The notes: generated from the sequence alone by a model not told the origin. A DNA stretch of 15,348 bases from JACDDK01 sp038198445 (GCA_038198445.1 JBBPZZ010000184.1:1-15348); one strand, 5' to 3'; shown: positions 1 through 7,705, numbered from the stretch's first letter. Numbers and translations: made by a program.

Positions 1-478
1 CCCGTCCAAAAGCTTCCGTCTCCTCCGCGCGTAGTTCCAGAACGTGGTTGAGCCGCGCTATCTCGCCGTCCTTCCGGTCCAACTCCCGCTCCAGACGCTC
101 TATCTGACGCTCCTGGCCCTCCCGGCGGCGGCGGCGTTGACTGGCCTCCTCCTCAAGCGTACGAATACGCTCCCTTAGCCGCCCGCGATCTTCTTCCAGA
201 GACCGGACACGTCCCTCGCCGGCCTCCAGAGCGGCCCTGGCCTCGTCCGTGGCTAACTGGGAGGCCGTGATCCGGTCATACAGCTCCCGGATGTGGTTGT
301 CCTTGACCCCAAGCCGACCCCTTAACTCCTCCTCGTCCGAACCATACTCCTGCCGGGTCTCGACCTCGGTAGTGTCCACCTCCGACTCATCACGGCTGCT
401 TACAGCGGACTCTTCCGTTGCATCCTCCGATTCCGATTGGCTGTTCCCGTTGACCTCTCGCGGGTCTGGCTCTTCCAT
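1..478 (-). CDS. Partial acidic/coiled-coil protein (N-terminal part, runs off the window)
   Basis: The minus-strand frame is open from an ATG at 478 down to the window edge, giving about 159 codons. The first 50 or so residues are very rich in Glu, Ser and Asp and probably disordered. From about residue 60 onward the protein is a long run of heptad-like Glu/Arg/Leu sequence (for example LEEDRGRLRERIRTLEEE), typical of a parallel coiled coil. There is no signal peptide, membrane segment or catalytic motif in the visible part. The ATG lies six bases after the stop of the upstream peroxiredoxin-like gene and is preceded by a GGGGGAG Shine-Dalgarno that overlaps the end of that gene, so the two are probably co-transcribed. 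No family was recognised. A structural or scaffold role would be inference only. Confidence 0.75.
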   Translation of the reverse strand, partial: MEEPDPREVNGNSQSESEDATEESAVSSRDESEVDTTEVETRQEYGSDEEELRGRLGVKDNHIRELYDRITASQLATDEARAALEAGEGRVRSLEEDRGRLRERIRTLEEEASQRRRRREGQERQIERLERELDRKDGEIARLNHVLELRAEETEAFGR

Positions 479-484
479 ACCGAT

Positions 485-1576
485 CTACTCCCCCTCCGCG
501 GGTTTCTCCTCCGTCCCGTCGCCCGGATCCTGCTTCTTCAAGGATTGCCCCGCCTCACGGGCGGCCCGGCGCTCCGCCTTGATCTTCTCCCGTTCTTCAG
601 CGGACATCTTCTTCGGCTTCTCCGTTTCTCCCGACGCCTCAGCAGGCGCTTCCTGCCCGGCCTGACCTGTCTTTAGCGATTCGCCCGCCTCCCTGGCGGC
701 CCTTCGTTCAACCTTGATCCTCTCCCGTTCTTCAGCGGACATCTTTTGGGGTTTCTCCGCCTCCGCGGGAGCCTCCCGAGGAGCCTCTTCAGGAACCGTC
801 GTCTGCCCGGATTGTCCGGTCTTGAGAGACTTACCGGCCTCGCGGGCGGCCCGGCGCTCCGCCTTGATGCGCTCGCGCTCCTCGGCGGAGAGTTTCTTCG
901 GCGCGCCCTCCGCGTTTCCCGCTTTCTCTTGGCCGTCAGCTCCAGCGGTCTTTACGGATTGCCCAGCCTCGCGGGCCGCGCGGCGTTCGGCCTTGATGCG
1001 CTCGCGTTCTTCCGGGGACATCTTCCTCGGGGCGGCTTCATCCTCGCCCTTCGCGGCGGCCTCTTTCTCTTCGTCCTTCGTTTCCTCCGGCGCTTTCGGG
1101 AGGCCACTGATCTCACTGACCCTGGCCAGCACCTCCTCGGCTTGCGGCCTCTCGTCCGTCCAGGCGTGAACAATCTTGTGTTCGGGACTAACTATGAAGA
1201 CCGCCGGACGGGTGTACTCTCCATGCTCCTTGTCTTTTTCGAAGAGGCCCCATTGCCGGCCGGTAACCTTCGTATAGTCGTAAAGGACATACGACTTCAT
1301 GCCCGAAGCGCGGACGAACTCGCGGGCTACGTCCGGCTCGGTGATGCCGACGCCGACGAGCGAACCAGCGGCGAGGTTGATCTCATCTTCCTTCGCCGCA
1401 AGCTCCTTGAAGTACGCGACGTCTTCCTCGCTCCACGGTCTGTAGAACGCCACGACTACCGGCCCGCGAGCGGTTCGCATACTCAACCGTAGCTGGCCGC
1501 CCTGCGCGCTCGGCAGGTTGAATTCGGGCGCATCCTCCCCCACTTCCGGCACCGGCATGGTCTTCGTACGCGCCAC
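485..1576 (-). CDS. Peroxiredoxin-fold (AhpC/TSA-like) protein without cysteine, with four charged C-terminal repeats
   Basis: Residues 10-160 look like an AhpC/TSA peroxiredoxin domain: VGEDAPEFNLPSAQGG at the N-terminus, then VVVAFYRPWSEEDVAYFKEL, and PAVFIVSPEHKIVHAW near the end of the fold. Known peroxiredoxins carry the peroxidatic Cys just after the FYP strand; here that place reads FYRPWSEEDV and the whole protein has no cysteine. A thiol peroxidase reaction is therefore unlikely. From about residue 187 the chain is a low-complexity, highly charged tail with four copies of a KMSAEERERIKAERRAAREA-type unit, then an acidic end. The ATG at 1582 touches the AAGGAGG ribosome site directly, whereas the GTG at 1576 sits six bases from it, so GTG is chosen (363 residues). 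It is the first gene of a likely two-gene operon with the coiled-coil gene downstream. Family assignment is firm at fold level; function is open. Confidence 0.8.
   Translation of the reverse strand: MARTKTMPVPEVGEDAPEFNLPSAQGGQLRLSMRTARGPVVVAFYRPWSEEDVAYFKELAAKEDEINLAAGSLVGVGITEPDVAREFVRASGMKSYVLYDYTKVTGRQWGLFEKDKEHGEYTRPAVFIVSPEHKIVHAWTDERPQAEEVLARVSEISGLPKAPEETKDEEKEAAAKGEDEAAPRKMSPEERERIKAERRAAREAGQSVKTAGADGQEKAGNAEGAPKKLSAEERERIKAERRAAREAGKSLKTGQSGQTTVPEEAPREAPAEAEKPQKMSAEERERIKVERRAAREAGESLKTGQAGQEAPAEASGETEKPKKMSAEEREKIKAERRAAREAGQSLKKQDPGDGTEEKPAEGE
533..1024 (-). repeat. Four tandem coding repeats (about 25 residues each) in the peroxiredoxin-like gene
   Basis: Four near-identical units of the form K-K/R-M/L-S-x-E-E-R-E-R-I-K-A-E-R-R-A-A-R-E-A-G-x-S-x-K start near residues 187, 230, 280 and 325 (numbered from the ATG at 1582). 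Linkers are 18-25 residues, rich in Gly, Pro, Ala and Glu. The similarity is visible in the DNA as well, for example the shared stretches around 549-620, 688-760, 838-902 and 967-1032. This indicates duplication within the gene. Each unit would form a short, strongly charged helix. Confidence 0.85.
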
Positions 1577-1582
1577 GGACAT

Positions 1583-1589
1583 CCTCCTT
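1583..1589 (-). promoter_or_regulatory. Strong Shine-Dalgarno AAGGAGG that decides the start of the peroxiredoxin-like gene
   Basis: AAGGAGG on the minus strand abuts an ATG at 1582-1580 with no spacer, and lies six bases upstream of an in-frame GTG at 1576-1574. Normal spacing favours GTG as the start codon. Confidence 0.6.
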
Positions 1590-1714
1590 GCATATATAAA
1601 CGGCTACTCTCACGCATATTACAGGCTAAGTGCCGGCTTGACCCGCGACGGACTACTTCGGACTTCACCATCATGCCAGTTACCTGCGTGACCGGTTAAG
1701 GATATTCAGCCTGC

Positions 1715-1947
1715 CTACGGGTCGCCGCGGCGACTGCACAGACGATCCACGGCCAGTGCCGGGTTACGCAAGTCCTCCACGCCATGCCACCGCTCCACGA
1801 ACACTCCCTCATCTCCGACGCGGGCGGAGGGAACACCAACCGGCTCCCCGTGTTTACGTCCAGGCGAACCGTGATGTGGTAGGGACCATAGGCTCCAAGT
1901 AATGCTTCATCACCTACGGTCCCGGCTGATGCCTGCCACCTGACGTT
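1715..1947 (-). pseudogene. Decayed or frameshifted small gene of unknown family
   Basis: The 460-bp gap between the two flanking genes is not featureless. On the minus strand one frame (1947 to 1850) reads GDEALLGAYGPYHITVRLDV. After a run of four G (plus-strand C4 at 1846-1849), another frame continues with EPVGVPSARVGDEG and HGVEDLRNPALAVDRL to a TAG at 1717-1715. One extra G in this tract would join them into a single open frame of about 78 codons (LDVNTGEPVGVPSARV at the joint). The third codon positions of the downstream part are GC-rich, as in real genes here. No ATG, GTG or TTG exists in the upstream frame before a stop at 1950, so at least one more lesion is likely. The protein family is not recognised. 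Flanking stretches 1590-1714 and 1948-2042 show nothing I can name. Confidence 0.35.
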
Positions 1948-2042
1948 TCATTCCGGGTATTCGAGTGTGCGCCTGATCCGACGACTGCTCTCCATCCGTG
2001 GAGTTCTTGGGACCAGTTATACGGCCACGAACAATCCGGCGC

Positions 2043-2579
2043 CTATGCTCCGAAGAGCCGGCGCCAGCCGCTCCGCTCATCTCCGCCCCGGCGGGATGTC
2101 TCAGCCTCGAGTTCCGCCTCCAGCCTGTCGGCCCGCTCCTTCTCTCTTCTCACGCCCTGACGCAGGGCGGACTCCTGGATCTCGGCGGACTCCAGCCGAC
2201 TATCCAAACGCCCAAGCTCCTCTAGCAGTCCCTCAGCCCTCTTCCTGAGCTCCCTGACGCTCTCCGATAGCCGCTCCGAGGCGTCCGAGGGGGCGTCGGA
2301 GGCGGCCTCTGGCCCGGACTCGGCTTCCGAAGCACTGGAGAGTCTGTCCGTGAGGCCTTCACCCGGAGACAACGCCACGGTGGCCGCGGCGTCGGGACGT
2401 TCCTGAAATGCACTGATACCATCCTCCGGAATCCTCCACGAGCCCAGCACACCCTCGATGCGGGACGGACCTCGTTCTCCCGCTAACTCACCGGGGCGCA
2501 ACATCTGGCGGATGCGCGCGGGTGATAGCCGGAGTATGGGAGCGGCCTCGTCAACGGTATAGTATTTCTTCTCTTCCAC
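2043..2579 (-). CDS. Helix-turn-helix (excisionase/MerR-like) protein with C-terminal coiled coil
   Basis: The 178-residue product starts with a small winged-helix DNA-binding domain of the HTH_17/excisionase type: YYTVDEAAPILRLSPARIRQ (residues 6-25) supplies the recognition helix, and SWRIPEDGISAF (about 47-58) is the typical end of such a domain. A Ser/Glu/Ala-rich linker follows (about 60-105), then a coiled coil of Glu/Arg/Leu heptads (about 105-165) and a basic-aromatic tail, GWRRLFGA. The start is a GTG (2579-2577) with only a weak upstream GAGGG. A DNA-binding oligomer is the likely biochemical nature; the target is unknown. The gene is divergent from the glycosyltransferase across about 160 bp. 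Confidence 0.75.
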   Translation of the reverse strand: MEEKKYYTVDEAAPILRLSPARIRQMLRPGELAGERGPSRIEGVLGSWRIPEDGISAFQERPDAAATVALSPGEGLTDRLSSASEAESGPEAASDAPSDASERLSESVRELRKRAEGLLEELGRLDSRLESAEIQESALRQGVRREKERADRLEAELEAETSRRGGDERSGWRRLFGA

Positions 2580-2739
2580 GATGTTTCATTTACCCTCGCG
2601 AAGCGCTCCCCACGCATGGGCGTCTCCATCTCCCGTATTTCGGCGAACTCCGCGAACTCGCGACTCATTTCTGTGTTACCTTCGTTTCCGTGCTCGTAAA
2701 AGACCCAGAACAGGATACGTGCGCGTTGGTGATCCAAGC

Positions 2740-4299
2740 GTGAAGCTGTTGATGACCCACGGTTACATGTTCTCCGGCTCCGGTAGCAACGTCTACGTCC
2801 AAAACCTCTGCCGCGCCCTGGTACGCGAGGGCCACGACGTCTACTTGCTCTGCCAGGAACCAGACCCGCTCTCCTACGAGTTCGTGAACGAGCACGCCAC
2901 CGCAAGCGCCGAAGGCATCCGCATACACGACGAGCAGGAAACCCCCTACCCCGGACGCTGCGCCGTCTACAACCCCGAGATAGGAGACCTGCTACCGGTC
3001 TACGTGTACGACGACTACCCCGGCTGGCGGGTAAAGACCTTCCTGGACCTTACGGACGAGGAGTTCGAGAGCTACGTTCGGCGCAACGCCGAGGCGGTTC
3101 GGGCCGTGCTCGAAAGCTCCGGCGCGGAGGCCGTAGTCACCAACCACTCCGTTCCGGGACCCCTGATCTCACGCCGCGCCCTCGAAGGCTCCAGCATCCG
3201 ATACACGAGCATCGTCCACGGAAGCTGCCTGCAGTACGTCTCCCGGCAGAGTAAGAAGTACATGGATTTCACCCGCCAAGGGCTCGAAGGGGCGCGTAGC
3301 ATCCTGGCGCTCTCTGCTCACAGCGCAAGCACCATAGCCGAAGACTTCCCGGATATGCAAGAGAAAACCCTCGCCCTCCCAGGCGGCGTGGACACCGACC
3401 TGTTCCACCCGGCCGCCCTGGACATTGACACCCTGCGAAACTTGAACGGCGGCGCTGGCCGCGGCCCAGCGCAACGGACAAAGCTCGAAGAAGTCTTCGA
3501 CAGCCACCCGGAAGATACCGCAAAGCTGGCCGGAGAGCTTCGCTCCATCGCGGAGTCTTACGACGCGCGCTCGCACGACGCCGATGCGGGAGAGCGGCTA
3601 GAGACGCTGCTCGCCGGGGGTTCCCCGGTTGTCATCTACGTCGGCAAGCTCATACATTCCAAGGGCGTCCACAGCCTCATCTCCGCCTTCGCCCGCGTCC
3701 GCCGCGAGACCAACGCCCGGCTCCTCGTCGTCGGATATGGCACGTTCCGGGAGGCGCTAGAAGCCCTCGTTCAAGCCCTCGGCGCTGGCGACCGCAAAAC
3801 CCTGGAGACACTCGCAAAGGGCGGCGCGCTCTTTGAGGGCGGCCCCGTAAGGCGCATGGAACACTTCGAGGTCTCGGAGAGCTTGCTGCGCGAAGCAAGC
3901 GGCGTGGAGGACTCTATCCGGTTTGTCGGCCCGCTATACCATAAGGAGTTGGCGAAGCTGTTACCGGCGGCGGACATAGCGGTGGTGTCTTCCATCTTCC
4001 CGGAAACATTCGGGCTCGTGGCGGCCGAGTTCGCGGCGAGCGGCGTCGTCCCCTTCGTCGCGGACCATTCGGGTCTTAGAGAAGCGGGTGCTATAGTGGG
4101 ACGAGGTTTACCTTTCGACCTGCGAGTTAACATGGACGGGTTCGAGGGGAACCTGGCCCACGCGCTGATGGATTACCTGGCGCTCCCGGAAGAAGAACAA
4201 CGGAAGTGCAGTGAGTCCGTTCGGCGAAACAGCGTAGAGCATCTGGGATGGAGAACCCTCGCGGAGCGGTTAGTGGAAATCGCCGGAGAGAAAGGATAG
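2740..4299 (+). CDS. Glycosyltransferase family 4 (GT-B fold)
   Basis: The protein has a GT4 layout. The N-terminal acceptor domain begins VKLLMTHGYMFSGSGSN with the glycine-rich loop and VYVQNLCRALVREGHDVYLL helix-strand pair. The C-terminal donor domain begins near residue 298 (VIYVGKLIHSKGVHSLISAF) and contains the E-x7-E nucleotide-sugar motif PETFGLVAAE at about 422-430. These families move a sugar from an NDP-sugar with retention of configuration, usually in glycan, glycolipid or small-thiol glycoside synthesis; the substrate cannot be read from sequence. The open frame extends upstream to 2581, but that segment has no GT-like sequence, so GTG at 2740 is chosen (519 residues). About 100 residues between the domains (roughly 225-297) are longer than usual and charged. 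It ends 3 bases before the antiporter gene, suggesting one transcript. Confidence 0.85.
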   Translation: MKLLMTHGYMFSGSGSNVYVQNLCRALVREGHDVYLLCQEPDPLSYEFVNEHATASAEGIRIHDEQETPYPGRCAVYNPEIGDLLPVYVYDDYPGWRVKTFLDLTDEEFESYVRRNAEAVRAVLESSGAEAVVTNHSVPGPLISRRALEGSSIRYTSIVHGSCLQYVSRQSKKYMDFTRQGLEGARSILALSAHSASTIAEDFPDMQEKTLALPGGVDTDLFHPAALDIDTLRNLNGGAGRGPAQRTKLEEVFDSHPEDTAKLAGELRSIAESYDARSHDADAGERLETLLAGGSPVVIYVGKLIHSKGVHSLISAFARVRRETNARLLVVGYGTFREALEALVQALGAGDRKTLETLAKGGALFEGGPVRRMEHFEVSESLLREASGVEDSIRFVGPLYHKELAKLLPAADIAVVSSIFPETFGLVAAEFAASGVVPFVADHSGLREAGAIVGRGLPFDLRVNMDGFEGNLAHALMDYLALPEEEQRKCSESVRRNSVEHLGWRTLAERLVEIAGEKG

Positions 4300-4302
4300 G
4301 AG

Positions 4303-5538
4303 TTGGAGGTAGAGCAGATACTCCGGGACTTCGGGATCATACTCGGCGCCGGTCTAATCTCGCAGCTAATCGCCATGTTCATCCGCATACCGGAGATGAT
4401 CGTACTGGTTGCCGTGGGGGCTTTGATCGGGCCGTCCGTGCTCGGCCTGGTCTCCAGTCCTCTGGATGGAGTGGGCGCCCAACTCCTCTTCAACGTTGGG
4501 GTGGCCTTGATCCTCTTCCACGGAGGTCTCGGCATCTCGCTGCGCGTGATCTCCCGTACCGCCGTCGGGCTCGGTATGCTCGTGCTGCCGGGAGTCCTTA
4601 TCACCACCGGCATCGTCGCGGCGGCCGTGGCCTTGATATTCGGTGTCCCCTTTCCGGTGGCCCTGATGATCGGCGCGGTCCTCTCCGCCACGGACCCCGC
4701 CATCCTCATCCCCCTCTTCGAGAGGATCAACCTGCGCCCCAAGGTGTCCCAGACCGTTATCGCGGAGTCCGGGTTCAACGACCCAGTCGGCACCGTATTG
4801 ACGCTGGCCCTCGCCAGCGCGGTCCAGTCCGGCAAGTTCACACTCTCGGGTCCATCGATAACGTTCGCGGAGGAGCTTGCGCTGGGAGTGGTGATCGGCG
4901 CGGTGGCCGGTATTCTTGTCGCCTTCGCCATCGCTTCAACATCGAGGTCCGGAATATGGGACGAGGCGCCGGGGGTGGTGATCTTCGCCGTCGTCGCCCT
5001 GGGATACTCCTCGGCCCAGTTCGTTGGCGGCTCCGGCTACTTGGCCGCCTTCGTGATGGGCCTTATCGTCGGTAACATGGAGGAGTTCAGGCTGATCCAG
5101 CACGACAAGAACGTGGAGCTTCTCGACAGCTTCGCCGGGCAGATCTCCGAGATCGCCACGCTGCTGGTCTTCGTTACCCTGGGTATGAACCTCCCGTTCG
5201 ACTCACTCGGCAAATATTTCCTCGGCGGTTTGGTGGTGATGGGTGTCTTTATCTTCGTCGCCCGCCCCATAACCGTTTTGGCCTGCCTGCTCCCGGACCG
5301 GCGCGCGCGATGGACCAGGAACGAGATCGCCTTCCTTAGCTGGTGCCGCTATACAGGCGTTATCCCGGCCGCCGTGGCGAGCCTGCTACTCGCGCGTGGC
5401 ATTGAAGGCGCGGACCTCGCCGTCTCCCTGGTCGCGTTCGCCGTCTGTACGACACTTTTGTTACAAGCCACTACAGCGGGCTTCGTCGCCACAAAACTCG
5501 GTTTGATCGAAGCTCCAGAGCCGGATCCTCCCGCGTAG
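4303..5538 (+). CDS. CPA1-family Na+(K+)/H+ antiporter, NhaP type
   Basis: This 411-residue integral membrane protein has about 11-13 hydrophobic segments along its whole length, as expected for a Na_H_Exchanger (PF00999) transporter. Diagnostic pieces are ATDPAILIP near residue 129 (the conserved TDP) and ESGFNDPVGTV at 155-165, where the Asn159-Asp160 pair is the CPA1 'ND' cation-binding motif of electroneutral exchangers. No long cytoplasmic C-terminal regulatory domain (TrkA-C/RCK) is present; the chain stops soon after the last helix. It probably exchanges cytoplasmic Na+ or K+ for protons to control pH and salt. The start is a TTG at 4303 preceded by AAAGGA/GGAG inside the end of the glycosyltransferase gene, so the two are likely co-translated. 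Ion preference cannot be told from sequence. Confidence 0.9.
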   Translation: MEVEQILRDFGIILGAGLISQLIAMFIRIPEMIVLVAVGALIGPSVLGLVSSPLDGVGAQLLFNVGVALILFHGGLGISLRVISRTAVGLGMLVLPGVLITTGIVAAAVALIFGVPFPVALMIGAVLSATDPAILIPLFERINLRPKVSQTVIAESGFNDPVGTVLTLALASAVQSGKFTLSGPSITFAEELALGVVIGAVAGILVAFAIASTSRSGIWDEAPGVVIFAVVALGYSSAQFVGGSGYLAAFVMGLIVGNMEEFRLIQHDKNVELLDSFAGQISEIATLLVFVTLGMNLPFDSLGKYFLGGLVVMGVFIFVARPITVLACLLPDRRARWTRNEIAFLSWCRYTGVIPAAVASLLLARGIEGADLAVSLVAFAVCTTLLLQATTAGFVATKLGLIEAPEPDPPA

Positions 5539-5576
5539 AGTCCTTACCCGACATCTCCCCGATACTGAAAAGAAGA

Positions 5577-5582
5577 TACAAT
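5577..5582 (+). promoter_or_regulatory. Possible -10 element (TACAAT) for moaA
   Basis: TACAAT occurs 33 bases before the moaA GTG in a locally A-rich stretch of the 76-bp gap after the antiporter gene. No convincing -35 hexamer is found at 16-18 bp upstream, so this is a weak call. Confidence 0.3.
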
Positions 5583-5614
5583 GTACCTCAGGCAGTTCGA
5601 ATGGAAAGGGAACA

Positions 5615-6601
5615 GTGATCCAGCTAACCGATAGCTTCAACCGGAAGATGGATTATCTGCGGATCTCCGTCACCGACCGCTGCAACTTCCGCTGTCAATA
5701 CTGTATGCCCGAGGACATCCAGTTCCAGGACAAGAGCCACATCCTGACCTTAGAGGAGATGCTCACCTTCGCCGAAGCCTGCCTCCAGCTCGGCGTAACC
5801 AAAGTTCGCGTAACCGGCGGCGAACCACTAGTCCGCCGGGGCGTCGTCTGGTTTATCAGCCAGCTAAAGGAGATGGGCTTCGAGGACGTAACCATGACCA
5901 CCAACGGTTTCCTACTCAAGGACAACCTCGAAGGTCTCGTGGAAGCGGGTCTGGACCGGATCAACATCTCCCTGGACACGCTCCAGCCGGAGAAATTCCA
6001 GTTCATCGCGCGCCGCAACCACTTCGAGAAGGTGTGGGAGTCGATCATGGCGGCTCTTGAGACGCCGCTCTCGCCGGTCAAGCTGAACGCCGTCGCCATG
6101 CGAGGCGTCAACGACGATGAGATCTCCGACATGGCGAAGTTGACCCTCCGCTACCCGATGCACGTCCGCTTCATCGAGTTGATGCCCCTGAACGGCGACA
6201 CCGACGGCTCCCGCTTCCGCTCACTGTTCATCTCGGGACGAGAGATCCTGGAGCGAGCGCAGGAAGAGTTGGGCGATTTGCGCCCCATAGAGAAAGAAGA
6301 TCCGGCCGCCCCCGCCGACGAGTTCAAGTTCGATGGCGCGCCCGGCACCTTCGGCGTCATAACCCCTGTCTCGGAGCCATTCTGCGCCAGGTGCTCCAGG
6401 CTAAGGCTAACGGCGGACGGCAAGATCCACCCGTGCCTCCTCACCGACCTCGACGTACCGGTAAAGGACGCCATCCGCTCCGAAGACCCCATCCCCGCCA
6501 TCCACGAAGTCCTCTGGCACACCGCCGGAATAAAGCCCGCTGCGGGCTTAACGCTTCCCGAGGAGTCGCGCAACCGCACCATGAGCCAGATCGGCGGTTA
6601 A
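5615..6601 (+). CDS. moaA: GTP 3',8-cyclase MoaA (molybdenum cofactor biosynthesis)
   Basis: MoaA is a radical-SAM enzyme that, with MoaC, converts GTP to cyclic pyranopterin monophosphate, the first step of molybdopterin synthesis. The 328-residue product has the radical SAM cluster motif CNFRCQYC (Cys23, 27, 30), the TGGEP SAM-contact motif at 67-71, and the second 4Fe-4S site CARC...C (Cys257, 260, 274; CxxCx13C) that binds GTP. It ends in the conserved Gly-Gly needed for activity in this family. Length is normal and no key residue is missing. Start is GTG at 5615 with AAAGGG four bases upstream. No other moa/moe gene lies in the window, so the pathway must be completed elsewhere. It converges on the IS-disrupted gene. 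Confidence 0.95.
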   Translation: MIQLTDSFNRKMDYLRISVTDRCNFRCQYCMPEDIQFQDKSHILTLEEMLTFAEACLQLGVTKVRVTGGEPLVRRGVVWFISQLKEMGFEDVTMTTNGFLLKDNLEGLVEAGLDRINISLDTLQPEKFQFIARRNHFEKVWESIMAALETPLSPVKLNAVAMRGVNDDEISDMAKLTLRYPMHVRFIELMPLNGDTDGSRFRSLFISGREILERAQEELGDLRPIEKEDPAAPADEFKFDGAPGTFGVITPVSEPFCARCSRLRLTADGKIHPCLLTDLDVPVKDAIRSEDPIPAIHEVLWHTAGIKPAAGLTLPEESRNRTMSQIGG

Positions 6602-6730
6602 GATACGCCAAAGATCGTGTGGATAGGGAGCGCAAGAAAGCTCGTGTGTAGTCAGATAAGGCTACCCCGAGTAAGCGGCTGAGAGAATGCGTAAATTGTA
6701 TAAAGTCAGCTCCAGTGCTCGACTCAAAGG

Positions 6731-6746
6731 TTAATCCGCCTTCTTA
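6731..6746 (-). pseudogene. Stranded 3' end (original last codons and stop) of the IS-interrupted membrane-protein gene
   Basis: If the IS and one TA copy are removed, the reading frame coming from the right (codons GAG CAG AC) joins TA and then AGAAGGCGGATTAA on this side, giving EQTKKAD followed by a TAA stop at 6733-6731. The original protein would then have been 175 residues. The fit of frame, TA duplication and a stop only a few codons on makes this reconstruction credible. Confidence 0.7.
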
Positions 6747-6771
6747 GAGCGATTCTCACAATGAATGATGG
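6747..6771. repeat. Left terminal inverted repeat of the IS630 element
   Basis: GAGCGATTCTCACAATGAAT followed by GATGG. Matches the reverse complement of the right end at 20 of 25 positions, including an inner block CACAATG-x-ATGATGG with one mismatch. Directly preceded by TA. It overlaps the last codons and stop of the transposase gene. Confidence 0.9.
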
Positions 6772-7705
6772 GCTACATCGTAGTCGCAGTGTCCGAACCA
6801 CCCTGCGGCGTCCCGCGCGCTGACGGCATCGAGCGCCTGGCCGGTCGCGTGCAGCAGGGCTTCGTGGGTGCGGGCTCCGGCATGGCGTAGGATGCCCTTT
6901 ATCTTCGAGAAAGCCTCCTCTATGGGCGAGAAGTCCGGCGAGTAGGGCGGCAGGAACAGAACCTCGGCTCCGGCGCCCTCGACGAGATCCCTCACCCTCT
7001 TCATCTTGTGGACCTTGAGGTTGTCCATCACCACGATCTGCCCGGCTTTCAGCGTAGGTGCCAGAAAGTGCTTCACGTAGATCTCAAACGCGGTCCCGTC
7101 CGTGGCCCCCTCCACGCTCATCGCCGCTCCGACGCCTTCGGAGCTCATCGAGGCGATGAGCGTCACGTTCTTGCCCCAGTTTCTCGGTGCCTTGCCATAG
7201 GCTCTCTCCCCATTGGGAGCTCTTGCGTAGAGCCTCGTGAGAGCGATGTTGGTCGAGCATTCGTCCACGAACACGAGCCTCTTCGGGTCAAGACGCTTCA
7301 CGCGCTTTCGCCAAGCACCCCGCGCTTCTTCGTCCCGCTCGGAGGCCACCAACGACTTTTTTTGAAGGTCCAACCCAGCCCGCGCACGGCCCGGCTCACG
7401 GTCGAAACCGAGACCTTCACCTTGCGTCGTTGCTCCCACAGCTCGCAGTGGCGCTCCAGCGTCGCCTCGTAGTTCTCTTCGAGTTGCCTCCATAAGGCGC
7501 GCCTCTCCTCAGGGGTGGCACAGATGGAGGGCGTTCGTCCGGGTGAAGGCTTTGGGACCACCTCCCCGGTTTGCCTCCTGCGTCTCAGATACCTCTCGAT
7601 GGTGGGCATAGAGACGCCGAAGGTCCTCACCAGTTCCCTCCTCTGGATGCCGCGGTCTACGGCGTCGAGCACCTTCAGCCTGAGGTCAAGCGAGTAAGCG
7701 TTCAT
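6756..7705 (-). CDS. IS630-family DDE transposase, made by a -1 frameshift between two frames
   Basis: Frame A (7705 to 7298, 135 codons) holds the N-terminal DNA-binding region: MNAYSLDLRLKVLDAVDRG and VSMPTIERYLRRRRQTGEV are the paired helix-turn-helix typical of IS630. Frame B (open from 7493, ends 6756) holds the catalytic core with all three acidic residues: VFVDECSTN, VVMDNLKVHK and YSPDFSPIEEAFSKIK. Frame A reads GLGWTFKK and then loses similarity; frame B continues with KSLVASERDEEARGAW. The change falls on an A7 run, giving a fused product of about 316 residues, close to normal IS630 length. Frame B has no convincing start of its own. The enzyme cuts and joins the IS ends at TA targets. 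Confidence 0.9.
7357..7363 (-). other. A7 slippery tract for transposase recoding
   Basis: On the minus strand the sequence is TTC AAA AAA AGT in frame A. A -1 slip on the A7 run, or one extra A from transcriptional slippage, moves translation into frame B (AAG TCG TTG GTG). Both processes are known for IS elements with this two-frame organisation; which one acts here cannot be told from sequence. Confidence 0.7.

Noticed and set aside
714..1492. Long plus-strand open frames opposite the peroxiredoxin-like repeat gene
   Set aside because: They are opposite-strand shadows of a GC-rich, Arg/Glu-rich repeat; the minus-strand frame has a recognisable fold, a strong ribosome site and tight linkage to the next gene.
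2581..2739. N-terminal extension of the glycosyltransferase to ATG 2581
   Set aside because: The extra 53 residues are Arg/Pro-rich with no GT4 similarity; the canonical first strand begins at GTG 2740.
4173..4931. 252-codon minus-strand frame opposite the end of the glycosyltransferase gene and the antiporter
   Set aside because: Ser/Thr/Pro-rich shadow with no start signal; the plus strand encodes the clear glycosyltransferase end and a CPA1 antiporter.
6697..6733. Promoter-like TTGAGT...TATACA on the minus strand downstream of the IS
   Set aside because: Spacing is 19 bp and it would only transcribe antisense into moaA; probably a chance AT-rich match.
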